NCBI GenBank assembly: GCA_907163375.1
Contig: CAJQUW010014303.1
Location: 822,989 to 886,988 of the forward strand
Direction: 5' to 3'
Source of the DNA: Prostheceraeus crozeri
Taxonomy: Eukaryota; Platyhelminthes; Polycladida; Euryleptidae
Length of the DNA: 64,000 nucleotides
Part shown: piece after piece, positions 39,365 to 49,777 of the stretch
Position numbering within the stretch: position 1 is the stretch's first letter
How the letters are laid out: each line of letters begins with the position of its first letter
The notes under the pieces: generated by a model
Seen by the model: the letters and a program-made list of their open reading frames with translations, nothing else
Database searches by the model: none
What the model was told of the DNA's origin: nothing
Position numbers and translations under genes: made by a program

Positions 39365-40378
39365 TTAATAGCGCGTGTCCCCTTTAGCTCCAATACATTC
39401 AGTAATCCGAGATGGCATGGATTCACAAAGTTTCTGAATGAAGGATGTTTCAAGGAGAAGCCACTGCTGTGTCAGTCTTTCTGAGAGAATCTTCAGGGAC
39501 ACTGGTGGAAGTGAATAGGGGTCTCTCACTCGCCGCCCAAGCTCGTCCCAGACTTGTTGAATGGGTGACAAGTCAGGTGAGCGTGCAGGCCAGTCAAGGG
39601 TTTGAATGTTCAATCTCCTAACAGTGGCAATGACAGCCGAGGAGCGATATGGTCTTGCGTTGTCGTCTTGGAAGACGAGATCCTCCACCCTGACCACTGG
39701 GGCAACAACAGGAAGCACAATTTCATTGAGGTACCTCTCTCCAGTCAACGTGCCTTTGATGATGACTGTTGTCGTTCGTCCGCCATGCCAAATGCCACCC
39801 CACAACATAACACTTCCACCTCCATATCTGTCGTGTTCTTTAATACAACATGGGGCAAAGCGTTCACCTGGAAGACGATGCACTCTGACACGAACGTCAT
39901 TGAAATCCAGAGTGAATCTCGATTCATCGGTCCACAAGACTTTCTGCCAGTGATGGTCATTCCATGAGCGATGAGCATCACACCAGTCAACTCGTCTTCT
40001 GCAGTGCTCAAAACTCAATGGAATTAGGACAGCTGCTGGTCGTCGCAATTGAATTCCAGCTTCTCGCAATCTTCGGTAAGCCGTTCGAACGCTACAGTCT
40101 ATATTTGAGGCACTCTTCCAGTGTACGACTACCTTTGGGACTGACACAAATCTATTCCTCTTTGCAGCTAAAACTAGACGTGCGTCTGTCCTTCCTGCAG
40201 ACTTTCTTGGTCGACCAGATCCCTTCTTCTTTTTAACATCTCCTTCTGCTTTCCATCAACACCACCACCTCCAAACAACGACTCTCGATAGTTGCAGCTC
40301 TTCGGCAACAATCGCACAACTTCTACCACAACGAATCATTCCAATAGCCATACCTCTGGTAAACTGATCGTGTGCCAT
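39365..40378 (-). pseudogene. Tc1 transposase with one stop and Glu-to-Gln change
   Basis: 338 codons from ATG at 40,378 (MAHDQFTRGMAIGMI, N-terminal helix-turn-helix), an in-frame TGA at 40,258-40,256, then GSGRPRKSAGRTDAR and the catalytic core: first Asp in LWTDESRF, GGGSVMLWGGI, second Asp in FQDDNARPY, then WPARSPDLSPIQQVWDELG. In Tc1 the last block is normally PIE; here Gln stands where the catalytic Glu is expected. So both a nonsense codon and a catalytic substitution make it inactive. The N-terminal part is cut off from its promoter side by the hAT insertion 77 bp upstream. Confidence 0.88.
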
Positions 40379-40519
40379 TTTATTTTACAAAAGCTGGATC
40401 TCAGTTCACGTTTATGTTCAATTTGTAGTAGCAATTGTGACAGTTTATCGATATCAGGGGCGTCGGAACCGGGGTAGCAGGGGTAGCAGCTGCTACCCCT
40501 AAGTTTGAGTAGGGGTAGC

Positions 40520-42604
40520 AAAGTATGTCATTTGCTACCCCTGAAATACCGATGCACAAGACATCGGAAAAATTCCTGTAAGCAGGTAGATGAGGATTCA
40601 GGAATGCATGCTTGTCATCTATCTCGAAACTTTGTCAATTCATCAATCAAATGCATCGTTGGACATTCTTATCAATTATGATGCCGTTGAGAAGAAGAAC
40701 ACATCCAAGGTCTCTCTCCTAATGGCAACAATGCGGAATTCCGTTTTCGAAACTGTCTATTCAGTCGCGATGCTTGGACCGTCAAGATCAAGGAAAGCAA
40801 TAAAAATCAATGGTAAGCTTTATATGACTGAATTGTAGTTCATTTGTAGTTAGATTACCTAACTTTAATTCTTGAAAGAATTATCCATCATACGACCATC
40901 ATATAAAGAAATCTCCATCATACGACTAGTTGACTGATTTTTTGCGTGAGATAAGGTCTTTCACTAGAGCTTGCAACCTCGACCAAATGCCAAAATCCTA
41001 TCTCGGGATTTGCTCAAATTTATAGTAAGCTAGCATAAACCTCGGTCTACTGAAAGCTGTCATTGTCCTTTTCTGCAGGTGGTCAATGGCTTGCTTGAAC
41101 AGTCATTGCCAGGCTGAGTGACAACACATTTCAAACACCAAATATCACACACAGCGTTGCTTAGTTTTCTTAATGAACTGATAGCGAGCGAGTAACGCAC
41201 CATCAATGAATGCTCAGTGTACTGTCTCAGATTGACTGACTGACGACGACGTCACTCTACATCTTCAGTTAACTAACCGACCTCAGTAACCACTGTTCAT
41301 TCATAGTCGGCTCGTGCTACTTATTGCTTATTGCTATCATGAAAATGACGCAATTCCCTCTGCTATTCATTGACAAATATTGTCCAATAGTCAATCCGCG
41401 TTCGAAATCGCGCATCACTCTCATCCTTTATGAACTACCGTCGTGAACTGTGCTCTTATCTTCCACCGATTGTTTATGTACATAAATCGGTATGAATCTT
41501 GAATCTTTTTTGTATATAATCACATCATTTCGCTTCATTAGCATAAAGTAATCCTTCAGTTTGATGAAACACTGCATGTAGTATTGGATCATAAATATTT
41601 ACACATAAAAGCTAAAGAGAGAGAAAATGTCGCTGTGAGTGAGCTATAGAACAACAAAAGTGGACTTGTAAGAGAATTTCTGAAGAAATATACTAGGAAT
41701 ATAGTACATTAACAAACTATCAAACAGGTAGCAAATCGCGCAGGTTGACTGTTGAGTGCTTGAGCTGCAACAGCATTCTACATCCTTTAATACACGATTA
41801 AGCATTACGAGGTGAATGCCAATTGCCAATACCGCGACAAATACCACGAAGTCTATTAATGTAAGTCTACTGTAGTTCTGAATATGAACTTTGAAATATC
41901 CGAGTTTTAATGGTACACATTAGCACAAATTATACTATGTTCATGTTCGACACACTTTTGTAAATGATTTAAACTATCTTTCAGCTATGATTTCATTGGC
42001 CAACCTCTACATAAATAGAGGTGAATCCCAGGGAATGGCCTCCTGACGGGAGCCCAGAACCTATGCTCAAATTTTTAAAATCACAGGATCAAGGTGATTG
42101 TATTTCAGCTATGATTTCATTGGCCAACATTTAGATATACAGATGTAGATGTGTACTATTGATGTTCCGGGTTTTATCCATCTTGAATCCCAAAATCGAG
42201 AAGGGTCGAGATTTTTGCAAGCTCTAGAGATGAATGACCACTTCCCATAATGGATTTGAGTTGGTAGTGTACGTGCATCACGCGATAGGGAATGCATGAG
42301 TTCAAAGATTGCGAATTGACATTTCTTAATTTTTTTATCAGTTCATAGCTATATAGACAAAAATACAACATTTATCATTCGCAACTTTGCAATGAAACAT
42401 ATCACATACCAGTACGTTAAGTGTGTGTGTACATTGTATGCAGCCTATTTGCTGTTGTGACTATGATTTAAAAATTTGATTACAAAATAATTGTAGTCGA
42501 AATCGAAGAGGACCGTGTAGTGTTTCAACCCTGTGGCACATACGTGTTGTCATCAAATATTTTTCTGACCTTTTACATCTTTTCCTGACAGGTAAACTAG
42601 CGAA
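40520..42604. other. 5' region of the hAT element
   Basis: Non-coding. A 27-bp word ending TATGATTTCATTGGCCAAC occurs twice 123 bp apart (about 41,983 and 42,105). No other gene recognised. Confidence 0.5.
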
Positions 42605-45441
42605 ATGAAAAGAAAAGGAATTGGTCCGCTTGATAAATTCTTCTTGAAGAGCTCAAAGAAACAAAAGTAAGTGATCTAATAATTCAATGCCTCCGGCTTT
42701 CACGAGGTCGAAATGATATTTCAATACGCCTTGCTCATGGCATTACCACGAAAAAGTGCTTGCCAGCTGGGAATCGAACCCAGTCCTCGAAATGCTAACG
42801 CGGCACGAAGATCACCAAGACTAGCGAAGCACACCCTTCATGATCGTGTCAAGAGCAAGCATAGCTTTAGCGCTTGCTATCGTTAAAAAAAGGAAAAAAA
42901 TACAAATGAAGGAAAAAAGTAAAAGGTTAAAAGTAAGTGAACCTATTACAGAATCAATAACCTATACGTGTCAGAGCATTTTGCAATTCCTATATTTGAG
43001 ATAATAGATTTTCCATTAGGGACCGTAGTTGATTCCTCAAAATATATACTGTACTTTTGGTCCTCTATTCATTAAACAGATAGGAAATAACCTTCCTTGT
43101 ATTCTTTTGCAGGCAGTCTACTGAAGAATTTTCAGTCAACTCATCTGCTGCTACATCGCAATACTCCTCAAGCTCTGTGACCTGCAATCGCTCCTCTGCT
43201 ACATCGCAAGACTCCTCAAGCTCTGTGACCTGCAATCGCTACTCTGCTACATCTCAAGACTCCTCAAGCTCTGAAACCGACCCCTCAGATATTGACTTTC
43301 CAAATGAGCCATTTCAACCTGATCAGAATTACAATTTTCCTATTCGTAATGGGCGACGCTGCCAAGCTAAATGGTTCAAATTGTATAACTGGCTTCATTA
43401 TAATGAAAAGAAAGATTCTATTAACTGCTACACCTGTACAAAAGCATATCTATCTAGGCTTATCCTGCTACCTAAAGAAGCAGCTTTTCTTACAAACGGG
43501 TTCTCTACTTGGAGCAAAGCAGTCAGCGTTTTACCGAAGCACGAGAAAAGCGATCATCATTTACTTGCCCACTCGAAGTTGCTTAGCGCACGGAAATCCA
43601 CTCCAATAAATGTCCAGCTTTCGCAGGCTACCAGGAAACAACAGAGAGAAGCTTGGGAGGCCATGACTGCGATCGTCGGATCAATTCGATATTTGACTGC
43701 CACAGGTCAACCTCTTAGAGGTAGCGAAGAATCTGACGGAAATCTCATGCTGTTGCTGAAGGAGAGACGTACAGATATTCCTGTTTTGGATTCATGGCTC
43801 TCTCGCAGAGATAAATGGCTCAGCGCAGACATTCAAAATGAAGTAATCGAACTACTGGCACATACCTTGCAGAGATCTCAAATGAACAAAATGAAAGATG
43901 AAACAACATTTTACTCGGTGATAGCGGACAGTACCACAGACAAAGGAGGTGAGGAGCAATTTTCCATCACATTTCGCTACGTCTCTCAGGATAGCTTGGA
44001 TGTTGCAGAGCTCTTTGCTGGTCTGTATCAACCACCTGACTCTACAGGACAGTCGTTGACAAACTGCATCATTGACGTTATTCGCCGAGTCGGACTAGAT
44101 GCAAGAAATCTCAGATGAGTCTGCTTTGATGGAGCTTCTAATATGTCAGGACGGCTTGATGGGGTACAAGCGAACTTGAAAAGGATAAAACCGAAATGCC
44201 TGCATGTGCACTGTTGCAATCATGCTTTGGATCTTGTCGTTCAGGAAGTCATTCGCGAATGTGATTTGCTCAGCGATGTTTTACTGGTCGTAAAAGATGT
44301 AAGTAAAATCATAAGAGAATCATCAAAGCGACGGACATTGTATGAGACTGTTCTTGAAGACGACGAGGAAAGACCCTCCTTGCATCTTCTGGCTGTTTGT
44401 CCTACTCGATGGGTTGTTCGAGTCAAGGCAATGGAACGATTTTTGGACAACCTTGATAGAGTGAAAGCAACTGTTAATGAACTAATAGCCTCAAAGGGGA
44501 GCACCAGACCAGAAGTTCGGCCGACTTTACGGGGACACGTCCGAAAAATGGAGAAGAAAAAATTCCTAGTGGGAATTCAAATGGCTGTAGCTATCCTGAA
44601 GCCATGTGAAGAGGTTGCTGTGACGCTCCAGACGGCAGGACTTCCGGCCTCTGATGTGAAGAGCATTGTTGAGATATTGATTACAGAGCTTGAAGGGATG
44701 AGGAGTGACAACAAGTTCAATGAAATTGAAGAAAGTGCTATGATGACAATGAAGACCAACAAAGATTCAAGTATCAACGCAGCTACATCAGAGACTACAC
44801 GATCATCAAAACTACCTTCGAGATACACATACACTGTCGAAGATTACGGACATCGAAGAACTGACTCATCGGATAAGAATCTGAAAGTATCTTATTTCGA
44901 AGCCATAGATCTGGTAACAGCACAACTGAAAAGACGATTCCATCAGCCAGATTTTGAAACATTAACTAATTTCGAAAGTGTTCTTCATAGAAGAGACAAA
45001 AGTGTCAATTAGTTGAAATGAATTTTGCCTGTTCACCGCACTGACTTCAATCTAGAGTCTTTAACTGCACAGCTACGAATGCTGTCGTCTTTCTTGAAGA
45101 CGGAAAATGTGGATGATCCAACACAAGCTTCAGCGTTGCTGAAGCATTTAGCCAAACAGCCGAAAGCCGTTAGGATTTTGCTTTCGGAGGTCATTAAACT
45201 CATTCAGATAATCATCAACATACCAGCGTCAGCCTCATCTGCTGAAAGGACATTCAGCGCCTTGCGCCGCCTAAAGTCTGAGTACCGATGTACTATGACT
45301 CAATCACGCCTAACTCACTTAATTCTTCTGCATGTATTTAAACATCAGACAATGGAATTGAGCATTTCCTCTATTATAAGAGATTTTCCCGTACTCCCGA
45401 GAGGAAAGCTCGATTTGGCAACGGTGTGTGGTGAGATGTAA
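42605..45441 (+). pseudogene. hAT transposase (TTF zinc finger, ZMYM1-like), three stops
   Basis: Exon 1 (42,605-42,666, MKRKGIGPLDKFFLKSSK, donor GTAAGT) joins exon 2 from 43,113 (acceptor TTCTTTTGCAG) in frame. Exon 2: a Ser-rich region with about three near copies of SSATSQDSSSSVTCNR; a TTF-type zinc finger (GRRCQAKWFKLYNWL then CYTCTKAYLS); the hAT core with IADSTTDKGGEEQFS, VCFDGASNMSG, CCNHALDLVVQ and CPTRWVVRVKA; and the C-terminal dimerisation domain IPASASSAERTFSALRRLKS. In-frame stops lie at 44,116 (TGA), 45,010 (TAG) and 45,019 (TGA). Apart from these the frame is continuous for about 755 codons. Related proteins are annotated as ZMYM1-like or TTF-type in animals. Confidence 0.87.
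42690..42885 (-). repeat. tRNA-derived SINE-like insert (tRNA-Ala-like head)
   Basis: On the minus strand CTGGGTTCGATTCCCAG (42,783-42,767) is a perfect T-arm containing the pol III B box. CGTTAGCATTTCG upstream resembles the anticodon arm of tRNA-Ala(AGC), and TAGTCTTGGTG could be an A box. The flanks do not complete a normal acceptor stem, so it is not a working tRNA gene. It lies in the intron of the hAT transposase. Confidence 0.5.
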
Positions 45442-46322
45442 TGAACTAAAGATGTACATGTATAATCTTCATTTACATAATGCTAGATTTAAGAATCAAA
45501 AATTACATGTCGGGCCGAAGTGTATCGATGTGTCGACCTGGTTTTGCATTGACCAGCAGAAAGTGAAGCAGCAGTTGTCATAAATTGTACCTACATGTCA
45601 CGTCAAAGCCGAACCATCGGATATTTGTAAGTAGTCAAGCAGCTTTGTGACGTCTCTCAAAAAAAGGTTTATAATTTTTTGAATGGGAAAATTTTGAGAC
45701 ACAGTTGTATTTAATAGGCTGACATTGTTTATATCGTATAGGTTGACATTACTAAATGCCATGCAGTATAGTGGCGGCTGGGTACTTAGTAGTTCTTTGA
45801 ATGCTCAGAATTATTTTTATCGAATGTTGCCTTAGTAGATCTACCTTCACAAAATGAAGTTTAGATAGAAATGTCAGTATAGCTGGATTAATCATTGAAT
45901 TTCAGCGCATCTAACACTTTTGGAACCAGTTTTCATCGCACTATTGTCGTTCAGATGATTCATTGCCATACTCACCATACATACTCATGTTTATAAATTT
46001 GTTACATTGATTGCAGTACATGCAGCCTGCACACGTACATGCGTGTAGTTTTATGAGTTTGAGTGAAATATACTCTTTGATTTCTTACTTTTGACTTTTG
46101 AGTTACATCATCCCACAAATGATACGTGTAGTACATATGCATGCATGAGAATTATGTCACAAGTCTACTGTGCGCCCATGTGAAAAAAATTAGTCTTGTT
46201 AGCCTCACTAAATCTGAAATATTCGGGCGATGGTGCTTGAATATAGGCCTACTAAAAATCGAAGAGTTGTCCATGAAAAAAAAATTTGCTACCCCTAGTA
46301 AAAAATCGTTCCGACGCCCCTG
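45442..46322. other. 3' region of the hAT element
   Basis: Non-coding from the transposase stop to the right terminus; the last 50 bp contain TTTGCTACCCCTAG, the inverted form of the left-end subterminal motif. Nothing else recognised. Confidence 0.6.
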
Positions 46323-46488
46323 ATCGATATCAAAATTTGAAATTTGACCACCATAGATCTTTCTCCATTCTCAAATGTGTTGAATGGTAATACATAGAAA
46401 GCGAGATATTGCATCATACCTGAGAGAAAAATGAAACAAACTTCAATTCAAGCCAATGATAGTTTGTTTCATTAATTATGGCAATGAG

Positions 46489-46849
46489 TATATATACTAC
46501 TCAACTTTTGATTGATAAGGATCACTAAAAATAGTCGGTAAAATTTTTTTAAGAAAGATTTTTTTACGAATTGAATGCAAAAATTCTAACTTAAATTGGG
46601 ATTCTACATTATTCTTGTATGACTTAAGACCATAGGCATGTTACTTAAATAGTAGGCTGGGTACACATATTCATTGTGATAAAGAATTTTTTAGCTGCAT
46701 TTGAAGTTTGTTGACGCTGAATGTTCATTATGAAATTTCAAATCAATTTGGACTATACAGTTGCCAAAGAAATAGCCGGTACTGCATTCTGTCAGATTGC
46801 ACTTCAGAGACATGCATTAAGTAACGAGAAGGACTGAAACTGCAGAAGG
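46489..46849. other. Spacer, nothing recognised
   Basis: AT-rich sequence right of the Tc1 terminus, with no coding pattern. Confidence 0.4.
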
Positions 46850-47155
46850 GATATTGGAATGTGAACTTTGTCTGGATATGACTGATCGAAAGGAAAGAGC
46901 TTATTGAGAACGGAATCTGAGGTTTCACTTCAACATGATTTGTCATGACAGGTTTGGAGGTGGTTCTGTTATGGTTAGGGGCAGAATCAGTATGCAAGAC
47001 AAAACAGAATTGTTCTCACATATTATTCAAAACGGTTCTTTAACAGGAGCCAGCTAAAATCGCGATGAAATTTACCAACGTGTAGTCAGGCCGTATGCCG
47101 GAGTCACTAGTCAGAATTTTATTCTGATGGATGACAATACCCTCATCGTACTATA
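46850..47155 (+). pseudogene. Second Tc1 transposase fragment
   Basis: The plus strand reads DRFGGGSVMVRGRISMQDKT, a stop, then NRDEIYQRVVRPYAGVTSQN and FILMDDNTLIV. This is the Tc1 block GGGSVMVWGGI to the second catalytic Asp (MDDNARPH), here decayed (WG to RG, lost RPH). Weak similarity extends upstream to 46,850. No ends recognised. A different subfamily from the copy at 39,365. Confidence 0.78.
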
Positions 47156-47197
47156 ATTGTTAACTAGTATCTGTTAACTACAGTATTTACCGCTTAT

Positions 47198-47310
47198 TCA
47201 TCCAACTAGTACTTTTAGATATCCAAGTAGCATCTTTAGAAATCCAAATAGCACTTTTGAAAGTCCGACTAGAACTAATAGATATCCAACTAACACTTTG
47301 AAAGATCCGA
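47198..47310. repeat. 21-bp degenerate tandem repeat, about 5 copies
   Basis: Units resemble TATCCAACTAGTACTTTTAGA: TATCCAAGTAGCATCTTTAGA, AATCCAAATAGCACTTTTGAA, AGTCCGACTAGAACTAATAGA, TATCCAACTAACACTTTGAAA. Because 21 is a multiple of three the minus strand reads a 7-residue repeat (WISKDAT-type) but with no sign of a real gene. Confidence 0.8.
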
Positions 47311-49018
47311 GTTTTAAAATTAAAGTTCTTTGACTTAATTGAAGGGAAATGTGCATAGATTCCTACCATACATCCACCATCTACAAGAAATATCGTATAT
47401 ATACAATCACTTTATCATGTTCACTTGATTTCTTGTAGAAATCTGATCAATTTATGATCTGTTAATTAAAATTGCCCTACCTAACTTTTGATATACCAGA
47501 AACTTCGTATGACTAAACTGCTTTCTTCAGTCTTCCATTATTTGGAATATATCGATGCTGCATGCAATCTAATTTTAATTTCATTGCTAAGAGCAGTAAA
47601 AGTAGCATGGTCGCAGTGTACATGCGAAAATTCGTTTGACTAGATCTATTTGTGGTGTAGGCCTATGTGTATTTCACTAAAAAATGGTATATTTTCATTA
47701 TAAAAAATAAAATTCGTAAAATGATGTCATTTTATATCATTTTAAAAATAAAATGATGTCATTGTCTATCATAGGCTTCATCAATTCTTTTCAGACTCAC
47801 CAATTGCTAATTTACATAAATAGCTTAAAGCAGTCAAGTGCAGCCCTTCAGAATTTTTCATGTCTGACAACTTAGGATGGACACACCCTTCGTCGTGGTA
47901 ATAAACAGCCTGTAGAAACGAACCTAAGGATATTGCTCACATATTCTATTTTTGCAACCATCATATGTAAGATAATTGAATGACCATTAGCTATAACCCC
48001 ATTTAGGTTCATACATGCTTCACATGAAGATTTGGACTTTCACGTTCGGGATTGTTGTACCTGCGACAATTTACTATTTCAAAAAGAAGATTATTAAGTA
48101 GTTTCTGCAATCCTTTAAGTGTCATCGTTTTAGGCCTGGGTTGATGTCTTATATAAAATTTGTAAAATTAATGTAAGCATGAAGTACAATAGCAAGCGTC
48201 AGAAGTAATATGTACAAAATAACAGCCACGAAAAAATGAAAAATAATAGGGCCTTTAAGGAAATATATCAATGCAAAATACATACACCTACAAAATTATG
48301 CAAAAAATGAGCATAGAATGTAAGAAGGCATTCCAAACATCACCCCATCAATGCTTGGAGTTACACCGTCTCCTCTTGCTTATTGTTTTGCATAGTATTT
48401 TGTGCGAACATATATTGTCTTTTCAATTTTTGCTATTATTTTCTTGTTTCATGTCTATTTTTCTGCAAATATTGCTTCTGACTTCACATATGTATATATA
48501 AACATTCGTGCTAATCAGTATAATAATAAATTATTGTCTACTTGATGGTCGAAAAGCTATTAAATTAAGACATGTCATCTAAAAAATCAGATGTGATTAT
48601 TAATACGAAAACTAAGCTTTAGAAATTCTTCTTAGTAATCTCGGAATCTATTTATAATAAAATCATCATCACACGTTAGGATTGATGCTTAACCATTATA
48701 CGAAAGAGGTTGGGAAGTTTTCAGTTGTGTAGTGGTAGCGTGTGAATAGGCAGTCAGCCATCATGAGCTGACTATGCATTGAACACAAGCATTACAAATG
48801 CGCACGCACTGTCTTGATGTGTTTGACGTAAAGCAATTAAAGCGAAGACTGCATTGATTTTTCGATGCGCGCACGTTCTTGGTTTGCAGCTGCTAATTGA
48901 TTATCGACAGCTAGTTGGCGCCAGTCTGTTTATCGAGTGCGTAATTGAGGCAGCTCTGTTCTAATTCTTGCGGTTACATTGTTCGCTTACATTTTTGGAT
49001 CTTCTTTATTTCTACGAA
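47311..49018. other. Non-coding region
   Basis: AT-rich. Contains a short duplicated AAAATGATGTCATT word at about 47,715-47,765. No element ends, tRNA or coding pattern recognised. Confidence 0.4.
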
Positions 49019-49177
49019 ATGAGTGCTCATGGTAAGAGACCAGGAACTCATGAAGAGAACCGCCGCCGGGTTTGCATCGTTTGCTTTGAGATAGCCAAAT
49101 ATGATGTAACCAATGTCATCGTAGATAGAATTTGTGGCGAGCTATGGATTTCGCACGTACTGAGCATGTCCGTGTAA
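49019..49177 (+). CDS. Small Cys-containing hypothetical protein or exon, 52 aa
   Basis: From ATG at 49,019: MSAHGKRPGTHEENRRRVCI then VCFEIAKYDV. The pattern KRPxTHEENRxxVCxVCF recalls short N-terminal zinc-binding segments of invertebrate uncharacterised, probably transposon-derived proteins. It could be the first exon of a lost gene. The rest of the reading frame shows no pattern. Weak evidence. Confidence 0.35.
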   Translation: MSAHGKRPGTHEENRRRVCIVCFEIAKYDVTNVIVDRICGELWISHVLSMSV

Positions 49178-49424
49178 ATGCAACTCTCTAGGTCATAGTT
49201 ATGACCAGACGATATCTGTGTAAAATTTCAGTTATTGTCATTTAAAGCACTGTAAATGATATTTAGTATTGTTAAAAGCCATATTTTATTTTTCAGGAAA
49301 GTACTATAGTTTGTCGATATCTGTATTTAAAATCTCAGTACTTACATCAGTGTAAGTACTGGTCATAAAAGTACTTACATTCAGTTAAGGCAAACAACTA
49401 GAACACTTTGCAAAAACACAGAAG

Positions 49425-49777
49425 TCATTTTTCATTTGAGTCATTTAGTTCCTTGCATTCATTCACTGTAATTTTAACAGTGCAATTTTGGAATGAGAAC
49501 CTTGCTCCACTTTGACACTCAATGGATCTCACTTCGTTATTTGAATGATTACAGTATATAGCACTGCTCATTTGCTTCTCAAATAAGCTCCCATCGATGT
49601 ATGCAGAATCTGCAGCATCAGATATGCGGCCAGTCTTCTTCCTGGCGACCTCGCTTGGAATCCCGGCTTGCACCAGCCTATTCTTCGCGGTCCTTCTCAG
49701 GCTTGTATTTGTAAGGAACATGTCACTTGATGTAGAATGTAGAAACAAGTTCCTCACAGTTTGCTGAATGCTATGTA
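49425..49777 (-). pseudogene. Tyrosine-recombinase C-terminal fragment
   Basis: The minus strand reads SLRRTAKNRLVQAGIPSEV, ARKKTGRISDAADSAY, SSAIYCNHSNNEV. This matches the C-terminal block of tyrosine recombinases (SLRRTAxTRLxxAG...KxTGHRS...Y) as in Cryptons, DIRS or KIAA1958-like proteins. The box-II Arg (SLR) is present, the usual His before it is Thr, and the second His (GHRS) is Arg (GRIS), so it is probably inactive. It is truncated at its upstream side by the LTR at 49,778. Confidence 0.6.

Larger units (their letters stand above)
40455..46322 (+). mobile_element. hAT element with TTF-type transposase, 5.87 kb
   Basis: Terminal inverted repeats CAGGGGCGTCGGAAC (left 40,455; right ends 46,322) and a perfect 8-bp target duplication ATCGATAT (40,447-40,454; 46,323-46,330). 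Subterminal GGGGTAGCA words (five or more within 100 bp of the left end, one or two at the right) are likely transposase-binding sites. It encodes a two-exon transposase on the plus strand. Intron 1 contains a tRNA-derived SINE. Intact ends and duplication show a comparatively young insertion, later than the Tc1 it splits. Confidence 0.93.
39215..46488 (-). mobile_element. Tc1 element interrupted by a hAT element
   Basis: Left terminus CTCACTGACAAAATTTTTGA (39,215) follows TA. A matching inverted terminus TCATTAATTATGGCAATGAG ends at 46,488, followed by TA. Removing the hAT insertion and one copy of its 8-bp duplication leaves 1,398 bp, the normal size of a Tc1 element. The transposase is on the minus strand. 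The two ends share about 20 of the last 28 bases, so it is fairly old. Confidence 0.78.

Noticed and set aside
42767-42783. Intact tRNA gene
   Set aside because: The T-arm is perfect but no acceptor stem or regular D-arm can be formed around it; called a tRNA-derived SINE-like insert instead.
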